From the NCBI GenBank assembly GCA_029264655.1, contig JARHZY010000040.1, positions 1 through 20,974 on the forward strand: a stretch of DNA of 20,974 nt. The letters are read 5' to 3'. Position numbers and translations under genes: made by a program. The stretch's first letter is position 1, and each line of letters starts with the position of its first letter. This DNA comes from Helicobacter sp. (lineage in GTDB: Bacteria > Campylobacterota > Campylobacteria > Campylobacterales > Helicobacteraceae). Under the pieces are notes generated by a model, which had not been told where the DNA came from, did not search any database, and was given only the letters and a program-made list of their open reading frames with translations. Shown one piece after another: positions 7,247 to 12,392 of the stretch.

Positions 7247-8569
7247 TTAAATATTTTGTTTAAGTTTTGAGAGTAGATTTTGCACTTCTATTTTTAGAGT
7301 ATTGTCTTTTTCCATTGCTTGTGTTATTGATTTAATTTGTTTACTTACAGCACTATGGTCTTTTAGATTAAGTTCTGTTGCGATATAAGGAAAAGTTGTA
7401 TTAATAGCCTCTCTTGCTATGTAGGCTACTATTTTGCGTGCTTTTGCAATTATTTTTTTACCTCTTGTTTTTGTTTTAATTTCACTTGGCTTAATATTAT
7501 ATTCTTTTGCAACAAGATTAATTACATCATCGAAGTTTGTTGTGCGTTCAGTAGCTTCTCTATCTTTGATAGCGTTTTTCACTACATCAAGTGTAATTGG
7601 AATATTTAATACTGCTGTAATCCCTTCAATATTTATTAGAATCCCTTCTATATCGCGTATGTTATCGTGAATTTGTGTTGCAAGAAAATTAATAATATCT
7701 GGTGTTAATGCAATATTATTAAATGCACATTTTTGTTTGATAATATTGATTTTCATATCAAGCTCTGGAGATTCTATTTTTGTCATCATACCACCATTGA
7801 AGCGGGATTTTAGTCTTTTTTCAAGTTTGTCTATGAGTTTTGGTGCTTTATCACTTGTCATAACGATTTGCCCACCATTTTGGACAATAACATTAAAAGT
7901 ATTGAAAAATTCTTCTTGAAATTTGTCAGTTGCTGAAAGAAATTGAACATCATCAATAAGTAAATAGTCGCATTTGCGGAATCTTTCCCGAAAATGTTGC
8001 ATAGTATTATTTTGGATTCTATGGCGGTATTCATTAAACATAGCTTCAGCAGTAACAAAAATGATATTTGCATTTGGTAATCTTTTATATACAGCATTGC
8101 AAATAGCATTTAATAAATGGGTTTTTCCTAAGCCTGTATTGCCATATATAAGAAGTGGATTCCATTTAGCTTGATTTTTAGCTACTTCTTTTGCAGTTTC
8201 AAAGGCGAATTTATTGCAATCTCCCACAATGAAGTTTTCAAAAGAAAAATGTGTGCTCATAAAAGATTGGTTGCTAGTTAAGATATATTTTTTGTGGGTT
8301 TTTTCTGTTTTTTCTTTATTCTGCTTTTCTTTTGTTGTAAATTCTATTTGGTATTCACCATGTGATTGTGTTTTAAGGATTGTAAGAATTTTTTCTGTAT
8401 AGTTACGCTTTGCCCAATTTGCAATAAAAGTATTTGGAGTAATAAAAATAAGGTGATTTGGGGTTGAGGTTGTTAAATCAAGAGATATTTTGCTTATGTA
8501 TTGTTGGTATTCATGTTGTGGAATTTCATGCTTTAATATTTCAAGTATATAATGGCTATCTCTATCCAT
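7247..8569 (-). CDS. dnaA: Chromosomal replication initiator DnaA
   Basis: A 440-residue initiator. Domain I is the N-terminal 80 residues (ending near NWAKRNY and EYQIEF), followed by a short Lys/Glu/Thr-rich domain II (about 80-100). Domain III is the AAA+ ATPase, with Walker A GNTGLGKT (143-150), Walker B LLIDDVQF (203-210), the box VII LKSRF arginine and sensor 2 NIRDIEGIL (about 303-311). Domain IV is the DNA-binding helix-turn-helix with signature KDHSAVSKQIKSI (403-415). That signature differs from the DHTTV form of proteobacteria using TTATCCACA and fits the TTATTCACA-type boxes found on both sides of the gene. Start choice: the ATG at 8569 follows AAAAGGA with 5-6 bases spacing; a GTG six codons upstream overlaps that ribosome-binding site and is rejected. 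Confidence 0.97.
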   Translation of the reverse strand: MDRDSHYILEILKHEIPQHEYQQYISKISLDLTTSTPNHLIFITPNTFIANWAKRNYTEKILTILKTQSHGEYQIEFTTKEKQNKEKTEKTHKKYILTSNQSFMSTHFSFENFIVGDCNKFAFETAKEVAKNQAKWNPLLIYGNTGLGKTHLLNAICNAVYKRLPNANIIFVTAEAMFNEYRHRIQNNTMQHFRERFRKCDYLLIDDVQFLSATDKFQEEFFNTFNVIVQNGGQIVMTSDKAPKLIDKLEKRLKSRFNGGMMTKIESPELDMKINIIKQKCAFNNIALTPDIINFLATQIHDNIRDIEGILINIEGITAVLNIPITLDVVKNAIKDREATERTTNFDDVINLVAKEYNIKPSEIKTKTRGKKIIAKARKIVAYIAREAINTTFPYIATELNLKDHSAVSKQIKSITQAMEKDNTLKIEVQNLLSKLKQNI

Positions 8570-8715
8570 ATGAATCCTTTTATTCACTTTTATTTATATA
8601 GTATAATATAAAAAATGTGAATATATAAGCTATTTGCTTGGATAATGTGAAAATTCAGTGAATATAAAGTGAATATCACTTGAATATAATGTGAATAATA
8701 AATTTTCAAATCCAT
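8570..8715. other. Origin module oriC1 (upstream of dnaA) with an 11-bp DnaA-box array
   Basis: One box TTATTCACT lies at 8580-8588 (+), just before the dnaA ribosome-binding site, and another (core GTGAAT, minus orientation) at 8617-8622. Then five units follow at an exact 11-base period starting at 8647, 8658, 8669, 8680 and 8691: GTGAAAATTCA, GTGAATATAAA, GTGAATATCAC, TTGAATATAAT and GTGAATAATAA. Three of the five have the perfect core GTGAAT. The helical phasing would place DnaA molecules on one face of the DNA. With oriC2 this gives a bipartite origin around dnaA, as known for H. pylori. Confidence 0.75.
8600..8605 (-). promoter_or_regulatory. Possible -10 box of dnaA
   Basis: TATACT on the minus strand lies about 30 bases before the dnaA ATG. 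The predicted start near 8593 leaves a leader of about 24 nt that contains a DnaA box (8580-8588), which would allow autorepression. Overlapping TATATT alternatives in this AT-rich tract make the exact box uncertain. Confidence 0.35.
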
Positions 8716-9804
8716 TTATTTCATTTGTATTGCAAAAGCATCAAGTGGTATAAATTCTTGTGCTTTTATATTGTGATTTTGTAGTAGCGTATCGTTATTA
8801 TGCATGCGGTAAGCCCATTCAAATATTGCCCCAATAATAACGAGTGTATTATATGCTAATAGTGCAGGTAACATAATACGTTCATATGTATTAAAAGGTG
8901 ATAGCACATAATGTGCGACATCTTGCATATCACTTTTTTGGTGGGTATAAAAAAGTTGCATAATAGTATCATAATGTTTTTGCAGTGCAGTATTTTCTTT
9001 ATCAATCTTACTAGCCATAACTTTAAAGAAATGTTTTGTTTTGAAAATTTGTTCAAAATTAAGCCGTTCTATAAAAGTTTGATAAAAAAGTGAGCGTAAG
9101 CTTTCTATAGCATTTCTTATTTCATTATCTAAATGCATTGAAGTTGTATTATTAAGTAAAAAATTATTACCAATACCAATTTTTATACGCAAATAATCTT
9201 GCCCAAAGTATTCATGGATTGATTTTAATCCATTATGCCCGCCACTACTTCCTTTATAACGAAAATTTAAAGTGCCAAATCGTGTATCTAAGTCATCATA
9301 AATAATAAGTGTTTGTGCAATATTATAGAGTTTTGCTATTTTATGTAATGCTATACCACTTTTATTCATAAAAGTTGTTGGAGCAATGCATAAAATTTGA
9401 TAGTCATTTGGCAAACAAGCTATTTTTTCCCTAAAAGCCTTTTGTAGTGATTCGTGTGTTTTACATGTTTTTTTTTGTTGCAAGAATTTCCATTGTGCCA
9501 AAAAATGTGGGTATTGTTCCAATATATTTACAAAATCTCTAAGGTTTATGCTTGCATAATAGCTTTGCGTTGATTTTTGTTCTAACCATTGCATAGGAGT
9601 TATGTTTTTTTGTTTTTTATATATATTTGCTTCAATATCCCCAAGTAGCGATTGTGTATTATCATATGTAATAGTATTATGTATATTATATTGTTGGTTT
9701 ATCATTGTAGTAAGTGTATGGAGGCATAAAAAACCTACATTATGCCTTGTCATTGCATATTTTGTGCCAATATTTCCTAAACCAACAATGGCGATTGTTT
9801 TCAT
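8716..9804 (-). CDS. pth: Peptidyl-tRNA hydrolase with two large insertions
   Basis: Pth hydrolyses the ester bond of peptidyl-tRNAs that drop off ribosomes. The Pth core is clear and complete: IVGLGNIGTKYAMTRHNVG with Asn11 and catalytic His21, APTTFMNKSG with Asn147, IIYDDLD with Asp170, GSSGGHNGLKSI with Asn191, YLRIKIGIG (204-212), and a C-terminal YVLSPF (299-304). The protein is 362 residues, against about 185-195 for normal Pth. The excess comes from two insertions: about residues 58-135, in the hairpin before the APTTFMN strand, and about 214-293, between IGIG and YVLSPF in the lid-loop region. There is also a tail after about 310 with a hydrophobic segment (LVIIGAIFEWAY). Insertions are Lys/Gln/Phe-rich and do not remove any catalytic residue. 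The start is supported by AAAGGAT upstream of the ATG. It is divergent from the SspB-like gene. Confidence 0.93.
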   Translation of the reverse strand: MKTIAIVGLGNIGTKYAMTRHNVGFLCLHTLTTMINQQYNIHNTITYDNTQSLLGDIEANIYKKQKNITPMQWLEQKSTQSYYASINLRDFVNILEQYPHFLAQWKFLQQKKTCKTHESLQKAFREKIACLPNDYQILCIAPTTFMNKSGIALHKIAKLYNIAQTLIIYDDLDTRFGTLNFRYKGSSGGHNGLKSIHEYFGQDYLRIKIGIGNNFLLNNTTSMHLDNEIRNAIESLRSLFYQTFIERLNFEQIFKTKHFFKVMASKIDKENTALQKHYDTIMQLFYTHQKSDMQDVAHYVLSPFNTYERIMLPALLAYNTLVIIGAIFEWAYRMHNNDTLLQNHNIKAQEFIPLDAFAIQMK

Positions 9805-9836
9805 ATTTTATCCTTTTGTATGTTGTTGTTTTGGTA

Positions 9837-9842
9837 ATTATA
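9837..9842 (-). promoter_or_regulatory. -10 box of pth
   Basis: TATAAT on the minus strand, in the extended context GTTATAAT, lies 32 bases upstream of the pth ATG at 9804. The predicted start is near 9830. Confidence 0.55.
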
Positions 9843-9960
9843 ACGCACTTATGTATATATGTTTAATGATTGATTTTATATTATTTATTCTATTAGAATC
9901 TATATTATCTCTTTTTTATATATTATTGGTATTATTTAGAGATATATTATGTATTTTTTG

Positions 9961-9966
9961 TATAAT
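9961..9966 (+). promoter_or_regulatory. -10 box of the SspB-like gene
   Basis: A perfect TATAAT preceded by TTTTTTG lies 35 bases before the chosen ATG at 10002. The predicted start is near 9973, giving a leader of about 29 nt that contains the AAGGAA ribosome-binding site. Confidence 0.55.
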
Positions 9967-10001
9967 CTTTTGTGGGTGAAATCATAACTGAAGGAAATTC
10001 T

Positions 10002-10511
10002 ATGCAAAATAAAGATTTAAAACCAATGCTTGCAAAACATGCACGTGAAATCATACAAATGCTTATCCAACAAAATATCCATTTTTCTGTGCAGTGTAAT
10101 CGCGAAAAAGTGCATTTTGATCCTGAATTGCCAGAGGAGATTACAAAGCAGTTTCATCCTATTATAGATTTTATACTTGCAGGTTTTACATTTGAGAGTA
10201 TTGAAATATGGCAAGATGATATGTCGTTTGAAGCAGGTTTTGGTAAAGATAATTTTCCAAGCCTTGTTGTTATACCATTTACAAGTATCATACAAATTGC
10301 TATCCCCACAGATAATAGTGTTATACGAGATGTTTGTGTATTTATGAATGCAATGAATATTTTAGAGCTAAATATTTTTGGGCAAGACCAAGATACAAAG
10401 CAATTAAAACAAGATTCTCATACAGAAACAACGAATATAAAAAGTGAAGAAGAGGCATTGCTTGAAAGTTCAAAACATGCAATTCTATCAAATCCAAATA
10501 ATAAGTTTTAA
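10002..10511 (+). CDS. Uncharacterised protein with an SspB-like pattern
   Basis: A 169-residue soluble protein with no signal peptide or membrane segment. Start choice: the ATG at 10002 follows AAGGAA, and an upstream GTG at 9972 coincides with the predicted transcription start. An N-terminal helix (about 5-24) is followed by short beta-type segments: IHFSVQ, KVHFDP, then a helix PEEITKQFHPIIDFILAG, then DDMSFEAGFGKDNFP-LVVIPFTSIIQIAIPTDN (about 72-104). The last part follows the pattern of SspB, the ClpXP adaptor, where a SFxARFGG...IxVPxxAVxxIYARENG segment forms the tag-binding groove. From about 124 onward the chain is hydrophilic and probably disordered, as is the linker of SspB, but I do not see the usual C-terminal ClpX-binding motif. 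The assignment is by pattern only; function is unproven. It is the first plus-strand gene after the origin region and stands alone. Confidence 0.55.
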   Translation: MQNKDLKPMLAKHAREIIQMLIQQNIHFSVQCNREKVHFDPELPEEITKQFHPIIDFILAGFTFESIEIWQDDMSFEAGFGKDNFPSLVVIPFTSIIQIAIPTDNSVIRDVCVFMNAMNILELNIFGQDQDTKQLKQDSHTETTNIKSEEEALLESSKHAILSNPNNKF

Positions 10512-10564
10512 TAATAAAATTACTTTCCCTTATATAATTAATATTGGATATTCATATATTTTCT

Positions 10565-10595
10565 AAATAATCTAATAACTCATATTAGATTATTT
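10565..10595. terminator. Strong perfect hairpin, probable terminator of the SspB-like gene
   Basis: AAATAATCTAATA and TATTAGATTATTT pair perfectly over 13 bp around a 5-base loop. The repeat starts 54 bases after the stop of the upstream gene and ends in TTT on the plus strand. It is AT-rich, and the symmetry would work in both directions. Confidence 0.45.
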
Positions 10596-10598
10596 TAG

Positions 10599-10648
10599 CT
10601 TATGTGCTTTGGTAGTAAATAAATTTTACTATAGTTATCACACATAAG
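10599..10648. repeat. Nested inverted repeats (8-bp outer, 7-bp inner stem)
   Basis: CTTATGTG (10599-10606) pairs with CACATAAG (10641-10648), enclosing a second perfect hairpin TAGTAAA (10613-10619) / TTTACTA (10625-10631). The arrangement could fold as a stem-internal-loop-stem RNA. A chance origin in AT-rich DNA cannot be excluded. Confidence 0.35.
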
Positions 10649-10940
10649 TTTTAGCATATAAAAGTTTTTATTTGGCTATTAGAATATACTAACAATGATT
10701 TAATATTTTTTAGAATCTTCTATATTTAATATAATAATATAATACAATTAGATATAAGTGCAAATTATTATATTTTATCCACCGCTATATAATTTATTTC
10801 TTTTATATTCTTAAGTTATAAAATATATAGGTATAAATTTTTGTATTGTTTATATTATTCATAACTATAAAACAATATGCTTTTAAATAGCTTCATAATG
10901 GTTACATACTATAACTATTGTTTCATTTACAAAAAAAAAG

Positions 10941-10946
10941 TATAAT
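10941..10946 (+). promoter_or_regulatory. Vegetative-type -10 box next to an A9 tract, upstream of flgB
   Basis: A perfect TATAAT directly follows nine A residues (10931-10939) and one G. The predicted start is near 10953, about 86 bases before the flgB ATG. It would give sigma-80-type transcription in addition to the sigma-54 promoter downstream. Loss or gain of A in the tract would change spacing of upstream elements. Confidence 0.4.
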
Positions 10947-10973
10947 GTTATAGTTTTTCGGTTAAGTGTATTT

Positions 10974-10990
10974 TTGGAATTGGATTTGCT
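10974..10990 (+). promoter_or_regulatory. Sigma-54 (RpoN) promoter of flgB-flgC-fliE
   Basis: TTGGAATTGGATTTGCT has GG (10976-10977) and GC (10988-10989) separated by exactly 10 bases and the TTTGCT -12 block typical of Helicobacter RpoN promoters. The predicted start is near 11001, 38 nt before the flgB ATG at 11039. Confidence 0.8.
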
Positions 10991-11038
10991 TATTATATTG
11001 CAATTCTGAATTTTTACATGGATATTAGGGAGAATACT

Positions 11039-11497
11039 ATGGAAAGTCTATCAAAAGCATTAGGGACTTCGTTTGAGACTTCAAAAGCGTATAAATTAGT
11101 ATATAGTGCGCTTGATTATAGGTCTTTGCGTCAAGATCTTATTGCAAGCAATATGGCAAATGTAGATACGCCATTTTATCGTCCTAGAGATGTTCATTTT
11201 GAAGATATGCTTGCCGAAAAAGCGGGTCAGATTTTTGATAACAAGTCTCGGACTAAAACCTTGAAACTCACTCAAGCATTGCCACAGCATTTGCCCGGAG
11301 AGTTTCCAGATCCTTTAACTGGTTCTTTATTCTTTAGAGACGGACATCTTGCAAGGAATGATGGAAATAGTGTGGATTTAGATGTAGAAACAAGCGAAAT
11401 GGGTAAAAACTCTGTAATGTATCAGGCACTTACATCTGCATTGAAGAAACATAAAGGGATTTTTGCTTATGCGTTAGAATCGGGTAAAAACTTATAG
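11039..11497 (+). CDS. flgB: Flagellar proximal rod protein FlgB
   Basis: A 152-residue rod subunit exported by the flagellar type III apparatus to build the proximal rod in the periplasm. Landmarks: an N-terminal helix with the rod-family motif LIASNMANVDTPFYRPRDV (about 35-53), a middle low-conservation part, and the C-terminal NDGNSVDLDVETSEMGKNSV then ALTSALKKHKGI. Start choice: the ATG at 11039 follows AGGGAG by about 8 bases, whereas the in-frame ATG at 11018 has no ribosome-binding site and would add seven residues. It is first in flgB-flgC-fliE-ftsI, 37 bases before flgC, and behind a sigma-54 promoter. Confidence 0.95.
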   Translation: MESLSKALGTSFETSKAYKLVYSALDYRSLRQDLIASNMANVDTPFYRPRDVHFEDMLAEKAGQIFDNKSRTKTLKLTQALPQHLPGEFPDPLTGSLFFRDGHLARNDGNSVDLDVETSEMGKNSVMYQALTSALKKHKGIFAYALESGKNL

Positions 11498-11534
11498 AAG
11501 TAATGTGATATAGATTGAAAATAAAGGATTAATT

Positions 11535-12026
11535 ATGTTTATGAGCACTTTTGATATTAGTGGTTATGGTTTATCTGCACAACGAGTTCGTGTGAATGTT
11601 ATTTCTGCGAATATTGCAAATGCAAATACAACACGCACTGATGAGGGCGGACCATATAGACGACAGGAAGTTGTTTTTCGTGCTTTTGATTTTAATAAAC
11701 AATTAAATAAAAGGCTTGCAAAAGATAATAATCTTATAGAATATAAAGATCCACTTAATGAGGGTGAATATGGTAGAAAGCCTGTCCCACCTATTACAAG
11801 TGTTTATATTGATAAAATTGTAAGAGATGACAATAAACCATTAATGAAGTATGATCCAACACATCCAGATGCAAACGCACAAGGTTATGTTGCATACCCT
11901 AATGTTAATCCTGTTGTCGAAATGGCCGATTTAGTAGAAGCTACAAGAGCATACCAAGCAAATGTAGCAGCATTTCAAAGTGCAAAGAACATGGCAGGCA
12001 ATGCAATTACTATGTTCCAAGCATAA
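11535..12026 (+). CDS. flgC: Flagellar proximal rod protein FlgC
   Basis: A 163-residue proximal rod subunit. The N-terminus contains FDISGYGLSAQRVRVNVISANIANANTTRT, the Flg_bb_rod signature. The middle has EGGPYRRQEVVFRAF, typical of FlgC, and the C-terminus has YVAYPNVNPVVEMADLVEATRAYQANVAAFQSAK, the conserved FlgC/FlgG tail that forms the rod coiled coil. The start is supported by AAAGGA; a second ATG two codons later is an alternative. It lies 27 bases before fliE. Confidence 0.97.
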   Translation: MFMSTFDISGYGLSAQRVRVNVISANIANANTTRTDEGGPYRRQEVVFRAFDFNKQLNKRLAKDNNLIEYKDPLNEGEYGRKPVPPITSVYIDKIVRDDNKPLMKYDPTHPDANAQGYVAYPNVNPVVEMADLVEATRAYQANVAAFQSAKNMAGNAITMFQA

Positions 12027-12053
12027 TTTTAGTATATTATAAGGAGAAATACA

Positions 12054-12356
12054 ATGGCACAAGTTACACATATTGCGGCACCTGGTCTTGCTGATATTTC
12101 TCTAACAGATGTAAGCAATGAGGTTAGAGGAAAGCAAGGGGATTTTTCATCGCTTTTAAAGCAATCTCTTGATGAACTTAATGCATCTCAAGAAGTATCA
12201 GATAGGGCATTAGCAGATATGGCAAGTGGTCAGGTTAAGGATTTACACCAAGCAGCTATTACAATAGGTAAAGCTGAAACTAGTATGAAGCTTATGCTTG
12301 AAGTGCGAAATAAAGCAATTAGTGCTTACAAAGAGATTTTACGCACACAAATTTAA
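12054..12356 (+). CDS. fliE: Flagellar hook-basal body protein FliE
   Basis: A 100-residue protein, the usual FliE length. FliE connects the MS-ring/export gate to the proximal rod. The sequence shows FSSLLKQSLDELNASQEVSDRAL (about 31-53), SGQVKDLHQAAITIGKAETSMKLMLEVRNKAISAYKEILR (about 58-97), the FliE signature with VRNK...AYKEI. The ribosome-binding site AAGGAG lies 8 bases before the ATG. Compact spacing with flgC supports one transcript. Confidence 0.96.
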   Translation: MAQVTHIAAPGLADISLTDVSNEVRGKQGDFSSLLKQSLDELNASQEVSDRALADMASGQVKDLHQAAITIGKAETSMKLMLEVRNKAISAYKEILRTQI

Positions 12357-12392
12357 TTTTATTTTTAAGATAAAGTGGATTGTTACTTTTAG

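Larger units (their letters stand above)
10512..11038. other. Gene-free AT-rich region with nested inverted repeats and the flgB promoters
   Basis: No coding potential seen. The left part holds a perfect 13-bp hairpin (10565-10595) and a nested pair of stems (10599-10648), described separately. The right part holds an A9 tract with a TATAAT box and a sigma-54 promoter for flgB. Confidence 0.5.

Noticed and set aside
8647..8701. The 11-bp periodic array read as a CRISPR or a neutral minisatellite
   Set aside because: Units are too short for CRISPR and lack spacers; the repeated core equals the DnaA-box core and it sits directly upstream of dnaA.
9602..9979. A 125-codon plus-strand frame over the pth 5' end
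   Set aside because: It is antisense to the conserved pth N-terminus and composed mostly of hydrophobic residues from AT-rich DNA.
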